From Hyphomicrobiales bacterium (GTDB lineage: Bacteria; Pseudomonadota; Alphaproteobacteria; Rhizobiales; Beijerinckiaceae), in the NCBI GenBank assembly GCA_027483795.1, contig JAIXTT010000013.1, positions 1 to 64,000 on the forward strand: a stretch of 64,000 nucleotides of DNA, read 5' to 3'. This document shows positions 44,363-54,150 of the stretch, in pieces. Position 1 is the stretch's first letter. Each line of letters opens with the position of its first letter. The notes beneath the pieces were generated by a model. The model saw only the letters and a program-made list of their open reading frames with translations. It had not been told where the DNA came from and made no database searches. Made by a program: the position numbers and the translations under genes.

Positions 44363-45355
44363 ATGCGTAAATCGCTTCTTGCGGCCGCGGCCGCAGCTTT
44401 GCTCGCGGCGGCGCCCTTCGCCGCTCAGGCCCAGTCCGAACCCTTCCCCAACCGCCAGGTGAAGCTGGTGGTGCCCTATGCGCCCGGCGGCGCGACGGAC
44501 ATCGTCGCGCGCGTGCTCGCCGACCGCATGCGCGTCACGCTCGGCCAGCCCGTCGTGGTCGAGAACAAGACGGGCGCCTTCGGCATCCTCGCGATGGAGG
44601 AGATCCTGAAGGGCCGTCCCGACGGCCACACGCTGATGGTCGGCAACGTCTCGACCAACGCGATCACGCCGATCATCTACAAGGACAAGATGAAGTTCGA
44701 CTACGAGACGCAGATCACCGCGGTGGCGCGTCTCGCCGTCATTCCCGCCTTCGTCGGCGCGACGACCGCGGGCGACTTCAAGCCCCAGTCGCTCAAGGAA
44801 CTGATCGACTACGCCAAGAAGAACCCCGGCAAGGTCCGCTACACCAGCGCGGGCATCGGCAGCTATCCGCATTACGACGCGGCCATCTTCGCCAAGCGCG
44901 CGGGCTTCGACTCGGTGCATGTCCCCGCCCGGACGGGCGCGGCCGGCATGGTGGGCGATCTCACCAACGGCGACGTGCATTGGGCCTTCATCAACGTCGC
45001 CAGCGTCGCGGGTCTCGTCCGCGCGGGCACGATCAAGCCGCTCGCGGTCATCACGGACAAGCGCATGCCGGAATTCCCGGACGTGCCGACCATGACGGAA
45101 CTCGGCTTCGCCGGCATCGGCACCTTCAACTGGCAGGGCCTCTTCGCCTCGGCGGGCACCCCCGCCGACGTCCAGGCGAAGATCGCCGCGGCGGTCAACG
45201 ACGCGCTCGCCTCCGACGACGTGAAGGCCGCGCTGGCCCGCGCCATGGGCACCGCCTCGCCGACCGCCTCGCCCGCCGAGGCGCAGGCTTGGCTGAAGAG
45301 CGAAATCGGCATCTGGCGCAAGTTCGTCGCCGAGGCCGACATCAAGCTCGAGTAA
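44363..45355 (+). CDS. tctC: TTT transporter binding protein (TctC/Bug family), system 1
   Basis: A 330-residue periplasmic Bug protein with a signal peptide ending AAPFAAQAQS. The family pattern is present: PNRQVKLVVPYAPGGATDIVARVLADRM, VENKTGAFG, then MVGNVSTNAITP and TSAGIGSYPHYDA. It captures a carboxylate-like solute for TctAB. The membrane genes tctBA come only after a terminator and a CocE hydrolase gene. GAGGACATCCC precedes the ATG. Confidence 0.93.
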   Translation: MRKSLLAAAAAALLAAAPFAAQAQSEPFPNRQVKLVVPYAPGGATDIVARVLADRMRVTLGQPVVVENKTGAFGILAMEEILKGRPDGHTLMVGNVSTNAITPIIYKDKMKFDYETQITAVARLAVIPAFVGATTAGDFKPQSLKELIDYAKKNPGKVRYTSAGIGSYPHYDAAIFAKRAGFDSVHVPARTGAAGMVGDLTNGDVHWAFINVASVAGLVRAGTIKPLAVITDKRMPEFPDVPTMTELGFAGIGTFNWQGLFASAGTPADVQAKIAAAVNDALASDDVKAALARAMGTASPTASPAEAQAWLKSEIGIWRKFVAEADIKLE

Positions 45356-45400
45356 CGAACCGAGCCTTTCGACGCCGCGCTCCGCGCGCGACGCAGCATC

Positions 45401-45430
45401 GACGCCCGCCCCGTCAGGGCGGGCGTCTTT
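45401..45430 (+). terminator. Terminator-like hairpin after tctC, system 1
   Basis: A perfect 11-bp stem GACGCCCGCCC/GGGCGGGCGTC with a CGTCA loop is followed by TTT. It may stop or reduce transcription into the CocE-tctBA genes. Confidence 0.75.
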
Positions 45431-45478
45431 CCCTGAAGACTACGGCCGGACAAGGCCGATGAAGGACGGAGCCGCGAC

Positions 45479-47179
45479 GTGGGCGCACCGCAGAAGAACA
45501 CGAACATCAGCCGCGACGAATACGGGATCGTCTGGGAAAAGGACGTCTCGATCCGGATGCGCGACGGCGCGATCCTCAAGGCCGACATCTTCCGGCCGGA
45601 CGCCCCCGGCCATTTCCCCGTCATCATGAATCTCGGGCCGTACCAGAAGGACAAGGTCTGGGTTCCGCCGGAGGACCTCGAGGAAAAGCCCAACCCGATG
45701 ATGAATTGGGAGACGGTGAACCCGCAATGGTGGGTTCCCAAGGGCTACATCGCGATCCGCGTCGACGCCCGCGGCACCGGCCGTTCGCCCGGCGCCTTCG
45801 ACGCCTTCTCCTATGCCGAATCCCTCGACTTCGCCGACTCGATCGAATGGGCGGCCGAACAGCCTTGGTCGAACGGCAAGGTGGGCCTGCTGGGCATCTC
45901 CTATTTCGCGATCAACCAGTGGTTCGTCGCGAACCACCAACCGAAGGGCCTTGCGGCGATCGTGCCGTGGGAGGGCTTCGCGGACATCTATCGCGACGCG
46001 CTGTTCCACGGCGGCATCCTCAACCAGTTCATGACGAACTGGTACGTGACGCATCTCTGCCATCACCTTCTGGGCCGCGCACGGGAGGGCAATCCCGACA
46101 CGTTCGAGAGCCATCAGCTCTGGAAGTGGATCCGGAACAATCTGGACAACGGCACGCAGCGCGGCGAACAGGCCCAGTGGGACAAGATCACCGTTCCGCT
46201 GTTCTCGGCGGGCAACTGGTCCGGCATGGGCCTGCACATGCGCGGCAATACCGAAGGCTTCACGCGCGCCGCGTCCAAGCACAAGAAGCTGCGCATGCAT
46301 GCGGGCAACCACGTTCATCCGTTCTACACGGAGGACGGCCGGCATGATCAGCTGCGCTTCCTCGACTACTGGCTGAAAGGCCTCGACAACGGCGTGATGG
46401 AAGAGCCGCCCGTGCGGTTGTGGGTCCGTCACGGCGGGGGCGGCAACGGCGAATGGCGTCACGAGAACGAGTGGCCCATCGCCCGCACGCAATGGACCAA
46501 GTTCCATTTCGATCTCTCGCCGCCGCCGGAAGGCGCGGCGAAGAATTCCGCGCGCCTCGTGCGCGAGAGCAATCCGGCCAAGTCCGATGCGCGCACCTAT
46601 TTCGCGAGCGGTTCCGGCAAGGCGGGTTCGGCTTCGGCCTCCTCCACCTTCCTCGCCGCCGGTGCGATGATGGCGGGCATGGGGATTTCGCTGGAAACGC
46701 CGCCTCTGGCCGAGGACATGGAGGTCACGGGTCCCGTCGCGGCACGCATCTGGGTCGAAAGCTCGACCGAGGACATGGACCTGTTCCTGACGATCCGGAA
46801 CATCGACCCCGACGGCAACGACGTCTGGGAAGTCGGCCAGCAGGGCCAGCAGGTGCCCGTCGCCAAGGGTTGGCTCCGCGTGTCGCATCGCGAACTCGAT
46901 CCGGAGCTGAGCCTGCCCTATCGGCCCTATCACAAGCACAAGCGGCGTCTGCCTCTGAAGGCCGGCGAGGTCGTTCCCGTCGACGTGGAAATCTGGCCGA
47001 CCAGCATGCGCTTCAAGAAGGGCCACCGGATCCGGCTCGACGTGCAGCCCCGCGACGGCGTCGGCAGCGTGCACTACACGCACTACCACGCCGACTACAA
47101 TTCGGGGACGAACACGATCCATGCGGGCGGCGAGCGGGAGTCCTACCTGCTGCTGCCGATCATTCCGCCGAAGGGGTGA
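45479..47179 (+). CDS. CocE/NonD-type alpha/beta hydrolase
   Basis: A 566-residue hydrolase starting at GTG 45479. The X-Pro peptidase/cocaine esterase-like domain has the nucleophile S141 in LLGISYFAINQW, RVDARGTGRSPGAFD before it, and the C-terminal jelly-roll domain from ~390 (GPVAARIWVESSTEDMDLF). Relatives cleave esters, acyl-amino acids or peptides. Lying between tctC and tctBA, it probably hydrolyses the imported compound or its precursor. No signal peptide is seen, so it is likely cytoplasmic. Confidence 0.88.
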   Translation: MGAPQKNTNISRDEYGIVWEKDVSIRMRDGAILKADIFRPDAPGHFPVIMNLGPYQKDKVWVPPEDLEEKPNPMMNWETVNPQWWVPKGYIAIRVDARGTGRSPGAFDAFSYAESLDFADSIEWAAEQPWSNGKVGLLGISYFAINQWFVANHQPKGLAAIVPWEGFADIYRDALFHGGILNQFMTNWYVTHLCHHLLGRAREGNPDTFESHQLWKWIRNNLDNGTQRGEQAQWDKITVPLFSAGNWSGMGLHMRGNTEGFTRAASKHKKLRMHAGNHVHPFYTEDGRHDQLRFLDYWLKGLDNGVMEEPPVRLWVRHGGGGNGEWRHENEWPIARTQWTKFHFDLSPPPEGAAKNSARLVRESNPAKSDARTYFASGSGKAGSASASSTFLAAGAMMAGMGISLETPPLAEDMEVTGPVAARIWVESSTEDMDLFLTIRNIDPDGNDVWEVGQQGQQVPVAKGWLRVSHRELDPELSLPYRPYHKHKRRLPLKAGEVVPVDVEIWPTSMRFKKGHRIRLDVQPRDGVGSVHYTHYHADYNSGTNTIHAGGERESYLLLPIIPPKG

Positions 47180-47186
47180 GGACGGC

Positions 47187-47669
47187 ATGCCGACCCCGCG
47201 TCGAAGCCTCTCGCGCATCATCCGCGACAAGGACGTGCTCTCCGGGCTCGTCTTCGTCGCGGTGGCGCTGCTCGCTTTGTGGCTCGGCCGCAATTTCCGG
47301 ATCGGAACCGCGGTTCGGATGGGGACCGGTTATGTGCCGCTGCTCGTCTCATGGTCGCTGCTGGGCCTCGGGGTGTTGACCATCCTGAAGGGGCTCCTGC
47401 TTCCCGAGAACGACGAGGGCGCGACCTGGCCCGACGGGGCGCTGCGGCCCCTGATCGCGATCACGGCCGCCGTCTGCGCCTTCGGCTTCGGCATCGAAAG
47501 GCTGGGCCTCGTACTGACGATCTTCCTCGTGGTCGGGATCGGCAGTCTGGCGCTGAAGGGGCAGAGCCTGCTCGGCGTCGGCATCGCCGGTGCCGTTCTC
47601 GCGACGGCGAGCGTGGTGATCTTCTCATGGGGGCTGTCGCTCACCATGCCGATCTGGCCGGTGTTCTGA
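47187..47669 (+). CDS. tctB: TTT transporter small membrane subunit (TctB), system 1
   Basis: A 160-residue protein with four membrane helices; the first, GLVFVAVALLALWLGRNF, followed by GTAVRMGTGYVP, is the TctB signature. Its stop overlaps the tctA start (TGATG). It follows the CocE gene by seven bases. Confidence 0.9.
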   Translation: MPTPRRSLSRIIRDKDVLSGLVFVAVALLALWLGRNFRIGTAVRMGTGYVPLLVSWSLLGLGVLTILKGLLLPENDEGATWPDGALRPLIAITAAVCAFGFGIERLGLVLTIFLVVGIGSLALKGQSLLGVGIAGAVLATASVVIFSWGLSLTMPIWPVF

Positions 47670-49177
47670 TGGACGTGCTCTCCAATCTCGCGCTCGGTTT
47701 CGGGGTCGCCCTGACCCCCATGAACCTGCTCTTCGCGCTCATCGGCTGCCTCGTAGGGACGCTGATCGGGGTTCTGCCGGGCATCGGTCCCGTGGCGACG
47801 GTGGCGATGCTGCTGCCGCTGACCTTCCAGCTCGAGCCCGTCTCCGGGCTGATCATGCTCGCCGGCATCTTCTACGGGGCGCAATACGGCGGCTCGACGA
47901 CCGCGATCCTCGTCAATCTGCCCGGCGAGAGCTCCTCGGTCGTCACCTGTCTCGACGGCCACCAGATGGCGCGGAAGGGGCGGGCGGGCTCGGCGCTCGC
48001 CATCGCCGCGCTCGGCTCCTTCTTCGCGGGTACGGTGGCGACGGCGCTCATCGCGCTCGCCGCCCCGCCGCTCGCCAAGCTCGGGCAGAGTTTCGGCGCG
48101 CCGGAATACTTCGCGCTGATGCTCTTCGGTCTCATCGCGGCCGTCGCGCTCGCCAGCGGCTCGATCGCCAAGGCGATCGCCATGATCTTTCTCGGGCTCT
48201 TGTTCGGCCTCGTCGGCACCGACGCCAATACGGGCTCACAGCGTTACACTTTCGGCATTCCGGCGCTGTCGGACGGCATCGGCTTCGTGCCGCTCGCGAT
48301 CGGGCTCTTCGGCATTTCCGAGATCATCGCCAATCTGGCGCGCGGCGAGGAATCCCGCTCGGTGCTCGACCGGAAGATCGACAAGCTCTGGCCCAACGAG
48401 GAGGAATTCCGGCGGTCCCGGCCCGCGGTGCTCCGCGGCACGGCGATCGGCTCCGTCCTCGGCGTATTGCCGGGCGGCGGCGCGATCCTCAGCTCCTTCG
48501 CGAGCTATATGGTGGAGAAGAAGCTCTCCAAGACGCCCGAGGAATTCGGCCGCGGCGCGGTCGAGGGCGTCGCGGGACCCGAAGCGGCCAACAATGCCGG
48601 CGCGCAGACCTCCTTCATCCCGACGCTGACGCTCGGCATTCCCGGCAATGCGGTGATGGCGCTGATGATCGGCGCGATGACCATCCACGGCATTCAGCCG
48701 GGGCCGCTGGTGATGAAGGAGAAGCCCGATCTGTTCTGGGGCCTCGTCGTCAGCATGTGGATCGGCAATCTGATGCTGCTCGTCATCAACCTGCCGCTGA
48801 TCGGCATGTGGGTGAAGCTGCTGCGCGTTCCCTACCGCTATCTCTATCTCGCGGTGCTCGTCTTCTGCGGCATCGGCGTCTATGCCGTCGGCAATTCCGG
48901 CTTCGACGTGCTGCTCGCGGCGCTGTTCGGCGTGGTGGGCTTCATCTTCATCCGGCTGCGCTGCGAAGCCGCGCCGCTGTTGCTCGGCTTCATCCTCGGC
49001 CCGATGATGGAGGAGAACCTCCGCCGCGCCATGCTGATCGGCGGCGGCGATCCGATGATCTTCGTGAACCGGCCGATCAGCTTCGGCCTGCTCATCGCCA
49101 CGGGGCTGCTGATCGCCGTCCTGTTGCTCCCCGCGGCCCGCAAGGGACGCGACCAAGCCTTCCAAGAAGAAGCCTGA
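47669..49177 (+). CDS. tctA: TTT transporter large membrane subunit (TctA), system 1
   Basis: A 502-residue, ~11-helix translocator. Family motifs are [71 protein letters not shown] and [15 protein letters not shown]. Uptake is driven by an ion gradient. It is closer to the system 3 subunit (60-61 kb) than to system 2 by these motifs. Confidence 0.95.
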   Translation: MDVLSNLALGFGVALTPMNLLFALIGCLVGTLIGVLPGIGPVATVAMLLPLTFQLEPVSGLIMLAGIFYGAQYGGSTTAILVNLPGESSSVVTCLDGHQMARKGRAGSALAIAALGSFFAGTVATALIALAAPPLAKLGQSFGAPEYFALMLFGLIAAVALASGSIAKAIAMIFLGLLFGLVGTDANTGSQRYTFGIPALSDGIGFVPLAIGLFGISEIIANLARGEESRSVLDRKIDKLWPNEEEFRRSRPAVLRGTAIGSVLGVLPGGGAILSSFASYMVEKKLSKTPEEFGRGAVEGVAGPEAANNAGAQTSFIPTLTLGIPGNAVMALMIGAMTIHGIQPGPLVMKEKPDLFWGLVVSMWIGNLMLLVINLPLIGMWVKLLRVPYRYLYLAVLVFCGIGVYAVGNSGFDVLLAALFGVVGFIFIRLRCEAAPLLLGFILGPMMEENLRRAMLIGGGDPMIFVNRPISFGLLIATGLLIAVLLLPAARKGRDQAFQEEA

Positions 49178-49193
49178 ACGAGGAAGACACGCC

Positions 49194-49616
49194 ATGACCG
49201 AAGCCAAGCTTCCCTCCGGCGCGGTGCTGCGCCCCGACGAGATCCGCCCCGCCGATCGCGGCGGCGGTGCGCGGACGATCCCGCTGGTCACCCCGGGTCT
49301 CGGGGCGAAGAGCCTCATCAACGGCATCACCATCTTCGCGCCGGGAGCGGCGATCCCGTTCCACACGCACAACTGCGAAGAGAGCGTGATGGTGCTCGAA
49401 GGCGACGCGATCGCCGTGCTCGACGGCGTCGAGCATCGGCTGAAGGCGGGCGACACGACCTGGATCCCGTCCGACGTCCCGCACCGCTTCGTCAACGCTT
49501 CCGCGGACAAGGAGATGCGCATCTTCTGGACCTATGCGGACGTGGCGGCGACCCGCACGCTCGTCGAGACCGGCGAGACGCGCTTCGTCTCCGCCGAACA
49601 CGCCAAGCGCCTTTGA
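49194..49616 (+). CDS. Cupin-domain protein
   Basis: A 140-residue cupin: FHTHNCEESVMVLEGDAIAVLDG is motif 1 (His, His, Glu) and DTTWIPSDVPHRFVN is motif 2. It is the third single-domain cupin tied to a transport cluster here. It lies 16 bases after tctA and before the LDH2 gene, so it is co-transcribed and probably acts on the same substrate. Confidence 0.87.
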   Translation: MTEAKLPSGAVLRPDEIRPADRGGGARTIPLVTPGLGAKSLINGITIFAPGAAIPFHTHNCEESVMVLEGDAIAVLDGVEHRLKAGDTTWIPSDVPHRFVNASADKEMRIFWTYADVAATRTLVETGETRFVSAEHAKRL

Positions 49617-49632
49617 GCCGGAGGACGACGCC

Positions 49633-50712
49633 ATGACAGCCGCCGCCCGGAGCGAATCCCTCGGCCCCGTCCGTGCCGAATTCATCAGGACGCTGATCCG
49701 CAACGCCTTCGTGAAGGTCGGCATGCCCGACGGCGACGCCGAAAAGGTCGCCCGGCTGATGGCCGAGGCGGATCTCTCCGGCGCCGACGCGCACGGCGTC
49801 TTCCGGCTTCCGCAATACGTCAACCGCATCCGCAAGGGCGGCATGAACCCGCGTGCGCAGATCATGGTGGAGCGGACCGCGCCCGCCGCGGCGCTGGTGC
49901 ACGGCGACAACGGCATGGGCCATCTCGTGATGTCCAAGGCCGCCGAGACCGCGATCGAACTCGCGAAGGAAACGGGCGTCGCCTGGGTCGGCGCGCGGCG
50001 TTCGAACCATGCCGGGCCCGCCGCGCTCTATGCGGCGATGCCCGTCGCGCACGGCATGGTCGGCATCTATTCGGCCGTCGCGAGTTCCAACCATATGGCC
50101 GTATGGGGCGGCGTCGAGGCGCTGCTCGGCACCAATCCCATCGCCTTCGGCATTCCCGCGGGCGAAGAGCCGCCGATCGTGCTCGACATCGCCACGACGG
50201 TCGTCTCCTACGGCACGATCAAGAACCATCAGCTGCAGGGCAAGGATCTCCAGCCCGGCTGGATGGTGAGCAAGAAGGACGGCTCGCCGCTGACGGACTC
50301 CTCGCGCTCCGGCGAGGGCATTCTCCTCCCGATCGGCGGCTACAAGGGGAGCGGCCTCGCGCTCGTGCTCGGTCTGCTCGCCGGCACCATGAACGGCGCG
50401 GCCTTCGGCCGGGAGGTCGTCGACTTCAACGCCGACGAGACCAGCGAAACCAATACGGGGCATTTCGTCGTCGCGGTCGATCCGAGCCGTTTCGGCCCGC
50501 TCGACTCGTTCAAGGCGGAGGTCGACCGCCACATCCGCGAGATGCGGGCCTCCGAGCCCATGCCCGGGGTCGAGCGCGTCCGCCTGCCGGGCGAGGAACG
50601 CGCGCGGCGCATCGCGGAACGCGGCGCGAAGGGCGTGCCCTTGTCCGCGGAACTGATCAAGAAGCTCGACGCGCTCGCCGACGATCTCGGCGTGCCGCGT
50701 CTCGAACGGTGA
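49633..50712 (+). CDS. Malate/L-lactate dehydrogenase family oxidoreductase (LDH2)
   Basis: A 359-residue NAD(P)-dependent enzyme of the LDH2/MDH2 fold, unrelated to Rossmann lactate dehydrogenases. Conserved features are SGADAHGVFRLPQYV, GVAWVGARRSNHAGPA (catalytic His region), LGTNPIAFGIPAG and GGYKGSGLAL. Members oxidise 2-hydroxy acids or reduce ureidoglycolate-like and imine substrates. It is part of the operon CocE-tctBA-cupin-LDH2-ABM. Confidence 0.92.
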   Translation: MTAAARSESLGPVRAEFIRTLIRNAFVKVGMPDGDAEKVARLMAEADLSGADAHGVFRLPQYVNRIRKGGMNPRAQIMVERTAPAAALVHGDNGMGHLVMSKAAETAIELAKETGVAWVGARRSNHAGPAALYAAMPVAHGMVGIYSAVASSNHMAVWGGVEALLGTNPIAFGIPAGEEPPIVLDIATTVVSYGTIKNHQLQGKDLQPGWMVSKKDGSPLTDSSRSGEGILLPIGGYKGSGLALVLGLLAGTMNGAAFGREVVDFNADETSETNTGHFVVAVDPSRFGPLDSFKAEVDRHIREMRASEPMPGVERVRLPGEERARRIAERGAKGVPLSAELIKKLDALADDLGVPRLER

Positions 50713-50729
50713 AGGACGGAAGACGCCCG

Positions 50730-51029
50730 ATGATTCTGGAAATCGCTCAGATCGACGTGAAGCCCGGCTCCGAAGCCGCCTTCGAAGCGGCCGTGACGCA
50801 GGCGGTGCCGCTGTTCAAGACGGCGGAGGGCTGCATCTCGATGGAACTGCAGCGCTCGCACGAAAAGCCGCAGCGTTATCGGCTGATGGTGCAGTGGCGG
50901 ACGCTCGAAGACCACACCGTCAAGTTCCGCGGCTCGGACGCCTTCACGCAATGGCGCGCCCTCGTCGGCCCCCATTTCGCCTCGCCGCCCGAAGTGGAAC
51001 ACACGAGCGTCGCCGTGAAGGGGTTCTGA
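50730..51029 (+). CDS. Antibiotic biosynthesis monooxygenase (ABM) domain protein
   Basis: A 99-residue ferredoxin-like protein with the ABM pattern: LEIAQIDVKPGSEAAFEAAV, GCISMELQRSHEKPQRYRLMVQWRTLEDH, then FTQWRALVGPHFA. Such small proteins oxidise quinol-type compounds without cofactors or bind ligands; the exact role is unknown. It is the last gene of the system 1 TTT operon. Confidence 0.88.
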   Translation: MILEIAQIDVKPGSEAAFEAAVTQAVPLFKTAEGCISMELQRSHEKPQRYRLMVQWRTLEDHTVKFRGSDAFTQWRALVGPHFASPPEVEHTSVAVKGF

Positions 51030-51039
51030 AGACATCGGA

Positions 51040-51061
51040 CGGAGGCGTCGCGACGCCTCCG
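51040..51061. terminator. Palindromic terminator between convergent genes
   Basis: A 22-base perfect palindrome (arm CGGAGGCGTCG) after the ABM gene, facing the amidohydrolase gene. It can form on either strand but has no T-run. Confidence 0.55.
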
Positions 51062-51065
51062 TCGT

Positions 51066-51132
51066 CATGCCCGCGCATGCGGGCATCCACGTCTTTCCTG
51101 CTTATGAGCGTCGACGAAAGACGTGGATCCCG
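51066..51132. repeat. Palindromic repeat element with ATCCACGTCTTT ends
   Basis: A CATGCCCGC hairpin is followed by ATCCACGTCTTT (51085-51096), and the complementary AAAGACGTGGAT closes the element near 51118-51129. This is typical of dispersed intergenic palindromes in Rhizobiales. Only one copy is seen in the window. Confidence 0.6.
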
Positions 51133-51139
51133 CTCCGCC

Positions 51140-52132
51140 TCACTTCAGCTTCATGATCCGCTTGGCTTCGCCGGAGAGGATCGTTTCCCGGTTCGCGTCG
51201 CTCGTCTGCAGCTGCTTCACCTTCTCCACGCAATCGAGATTGCCCATGTCGAAGGGGTAGTCGCTGCCGAGCAGGACGTGGTCCGCGCCGAACGTGTCGA
51301 CCACGTAGCGCAGCGCCGGCTCGAAATGCAGGATCGTGTCGAAATAGAACCGGCGGATCGAGTCCTCCGGCTTCGACTTGAGCCGCACCTTGCCTTCCGG
51401 CCGCACGTCGAAGCCGTGGTTCATCCGGCCCGTCTGGAAGGGCAGGAATCCGCCGCCGTGCGAGAGGCAGATCTTCAGGTTCGGATGCCGCTCCAGCACG
51501 CCGCCGAAGACGAGCGAGGACGCCGCCACCGTCGTCTCCAGCGGATTGCCGATCAGGTTCTTGAAATAGAAGTTCTTGAAGCGGTCGCCGCCCATGACCT
51601 TCTGCGGATGGATCAGAATGAAGGCCCCGAGTTCTTCGGCGACCGCCCAGAGAACGTCGAAGGACGGGTCGTCGAGATTCTTGCCCTCGATATGCGAGCC
51701 GATCTGCGCGCCCTTGAGGCCGAGCGTCGTCATCGCCCGGCGCAGTTCCGCGGCGGCCGCGGCGGGATCCTGCATGGGCAGGGTCGCGATCGCGGAGAAC
51801 TTGTCGGGATACTGCTTCACGAGAGCCGCGAGTTCGTCGTTCTGGACGACGGCGAGCGCGGTCGTGACCTTCGCATCGAGGTCATAGAGGAAGGTCTGCG
51901 GGCAGACGCTCAGCACCTGCATGTCGACGCCGCCTTCCTGCATGTGGCGGAAGCGGACGTCGAGGTCCCAGCCGCCGCGCGGGAAGGGGCGCTGCACGAT
52001 GTGGCCGACCTGGAGGACGCCGCCCTCCGCGTCCACCTCGCTGAGCGTCGGCCCGACCTCCGGAGCCACCTGCCGCATCCGCTCCATCATCTTCTCGGTG
52101 AGGATATGGGCGTGCACGTCGATCGTACGCAT
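51140..52132 (-). CDS. Amidohydrolase (ACMSD-like, metal-dependent TIM barrel)
   Basis: A 330-residue amidohydrolase-2 protein. Metal ligands are visible in order: DVHAH at the N-terminus, the His of ILIHPQ, the His of CLSHGGGFLPF and the Asp of LLGSDYPFDMG. Relatives decarboxylate aminocarboxymuconate semialdehyde or hydroxybenzoates. It lies 28 bases downstream of tctA in system 2, so it probably acts on the acid that system imports. Confidence 0.9.
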   Translation of the reverse strand: MRTIDVHAHILTEKMMERMRQVAPEVGPTLSEVDAEGGVLQVGHIVQRPFPRGGWDLDVRFRHMQEGGVDMQVLSVCPQTFLYDLDAKVTTALAVVQNDELAALVKQYPDKFSAIATLPMQDPAAAAAELRRAMTTLGLKGAQIGSHIEGKNLDDPSFDVLWAVAEELGAFILIHPQKVMGGDRFKNFYFKNLIGNPLETTVAASSLVFGGVLERHPNLKICLSHGGGFLPFQTGRMNHGFDVRPEGKVRLKSKPEDSIRRFYFDTILHFEPALRYVVDTFGADHVLLGSDYPFDMGNLDCVEKVKQLQTSDANRETILSGEAKRIMKLK

Positions 52133-52160
52133 GGCGTTCAGTCCTTCTTGCTTTTCGGAT

Positions 52161-53672
52161 TTACGAGCGGCCCGGAAACGCGGGGCCGGAGAAGCGACGG
52201 CGCAGGACGCCGTAGAGGGGAGCGGCGAGCGAAAGGATCACCGCAACTAGGAGGATCGCGGACAGCGGCCGCTCGACGAAGATCGACGGGCTGCCTTCCG
52301 ACAGCATGAGCGCCTGACGCAGCGAGGTTTCCATCAACGGAGCGAGCACCAGCGCCAGCACCAGCGGAGCGCGGGGCAGGTCGACCTTCAGCATCACATA
52401 GCCCAGCACGCCGAAGCCGATCGCGAGGCCGACATTGAAGAGGCTGAGGCTCGTCGCATAGGCGCCGACCAGCGAAAAGACGAGGATGCCCGGCGCGAGA
52501 TAGGCGTAGGGAATGCGCAGCAGCGCCGCGAAAAGGGGCGCGAGCGGCAGGTTCATGATCAGCAGGATCACGTTGCCGATGAACATGCTGGCGATCAGGC
52601 CCCAGACCAGGTCGGCCTGTTGCGTCATCAGCATGGGACCCGGCCGGATGCCCTGAAGGACGAGCGCCGCGAGCAGAACCGCCGTCGAGGCCGATCCGGG
52701 AATCCCGAGCGCGAGCATCGGCACCAATGCGCCGTGCGCGGCGGAATTGTTGGCCGATTCCGCCGCCGCGACGCCGTCGAGCGCGCCCTCCCCGAAACGT
52801 TCGGGATGCCTGCTGAACTTCTTCTCGGCGACATAGGCCATCAGCGAGGCGACGGTCGGTCCCGCGCCGGGCATTACGCCCACGAAAAAGCCGATCAGGC
52901 CCCCGCGCACGATCGCCATGCGCGACTCCGCCCATTCGGTCGTGGTCAACCAGAGATCGCGCAGCCGCGTCTTCATCGGCTCGGCGTGTTTCGTATTCTC
53001 CAACGAGGCGAGGACCTCCGCGATCCCGAACAGGCCGATCGCGACCGGCAGGAAGTCGATGCCGTCGAGCAGTTCCTGCGAGCCGAAGGTCAGTCGCGGC
53101 CGCCCCTCGATGGGGTCCATGCCGATGAGCGCGATCAGCAGGCCGAGCACGGCCGCGAGCAGCGCCTTGAGCACCGAGCCGGACCCCATGCCCGCCGTGG
53201 CGGTGATCCCCAGCAAGGCGAGCAGGAAATATTCGGGCGCGGAGAATTTGAGCGCGAAGGCCGCGAGCGGCGGCGTGACGAAGACCAGCGCCGTCACCGC
53301 GCCGACGCCGGCGACGAAGGATCCGATCGCGGAAATGCTGAGCGCCGCGCCCGCGCGGCCCTTCTTGGCGAGTTTGTTGCCGTCGAGCGCGGTCATCACG
53401 CTCGCCGCCTCGCCGGGCACGTTGACGAGCACCGAGGTGAGCGTGCCGCCGTACATGCCTCCGTACATGATGCCCGCAAGCATCATGATCGCGGTCGCGG
53501 GCTGCATGCCGAAGGTGACGGGCAGCAGCAGCGCCATGCCCGCGGAAGGGCCGATGCCGGGCAGCGCCCCGATGATCTGCCCGAGGCAGACGCCGACGAA
53601 GATGAACAGGAGATTCGTCGGCGTCAGCGCCAGTTCGAACCCGCCCCAAAGGGCCGTGAGAATCTCGGCCAT
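52161..53672 (-). CDS. tctA: TTT transporter large membrane subunit (TctA), system 2
   Basis: A 503-residue, ~11-helix translocator: LGQIIGALPGIGPSAGMALLLPVTF, YGGMYGGTLTSVLVNVPGE, DGVAAAESANNSAAHGALVPMLALGIPGS. The motif variants (AGMALLLP; AHGALVP) separate it from the TctA proteins of systems 1 and 3. It sits in the order tctC-tctB-tctA-amidohydrolase on the minus strand. Confidence 0.95.
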   Translation of the reverse strand: MAEILTALWGGFELALTPTNLLFIFVGVCLGQIIGALPGIGPSAGMALLLPVTFGMQPATAIMMLAGIMYGGMYGGTLTSVLVNVPGEAASVMTALDGNKLAKKGRAGAALSISAIGSFVAGVGAVTALVFVTPPLAAFALKFSAPEYFLLALLGITATAGMGSGSVLKALLAAVLGLLIALIGMDPIEGRPRLTFGSQELLDGIDFLPVAIGLFGIAEVLASLENTKHAEPMKTRLRDLWLTTTEWAESRMAIVRGGLIGFFVGVMPGAGPTVASLMAYVAEKKFSRHPERFGEGALDGVAAAESANNSAAHGALVPMLALGIPGSASTAVLLAALVLQGIRPGPMLMTQQADLVWGLIASMFIGNVILLIMNLPLAPLFAALLRIPYAYLAPGILVFSLVGAYATSLSLFNVGLAIGFGVLGYVMLKVDLPRAPLVLALVLAPLMETSLRQALMLSEGSPSIFVERPLSAILLVAVILSLAAPLYGVLRRRFSGPAFPGRS

Positions 53673-53687
53673 GCGAACCTCCCGCCG

Positions 53688-54140
53688 TCAGATCCCGAAG
53701 GATCCTTTCGGGAAGGCGATGTCGAGCCATTCCACGAAGACCAGATGAACGACCGCGACCGTCACGGCCGCGGCGGCGAGGCTCGGCAGCAGGGGACGCC
53801 GCTGCACCACGAAGAGCAGGATCGCCATCAGCGGCAGGATCGAGCCGACGAGACCGACCAAGGGCATCAGGAGCGGCACGGTCGCGAGCGCCGCCACCGC
53901 GACGGCGATCCGGCCGAGCGCGCCCGGCTCGGCGTCAGGTTCGGTGTCCTCGCTCCGCCCGCGCAAGGAGGCGACGAGCAGGGCGAGGGAGAGACCGGTC
54001 GACGCCGCCGCAACCCAGAAGATCGCGAAACCGGAGCCCGGGGCGAAATCGCCCCAATAAGGGAGCTTTCGTCCCGCCACGAAGGTCGTGGCGGAGACGG
54101 CCAGCATCGCGAGGGCGACGGCGACGTCGGAACGTTTCAT
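53688..54140 (-). CDS. tctB: TTT transporter small membrane subunit (TctB), system 2
   Basis: A 150-residue protein with four membrane helices (about 7-22, 38-60, 80-105 and 120-140). The N-terminal AVALAMLAVSATTFVAGRKLPYWG and GSGFAIFWVA fit TctB. It lies ten bases after tctC and 15 bases before tctA. Confidence 0.87.
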   Translation of the reverse strand: MKRSDVAVALAMLAVSATTFVAGRKLPYWGDFAPGSGFAIFWVAAASTGLSLALLVASLRGRSEDTEPDAEPGALGRIAVAVAALATVPLLMPLVGLVGSILPLMAILLFVVQRRPLLPSLAAAAVTVAVVHLVFVEWLDIAFPKGSFGI

Positions 54141-54150
54141 CGCGGCAGGA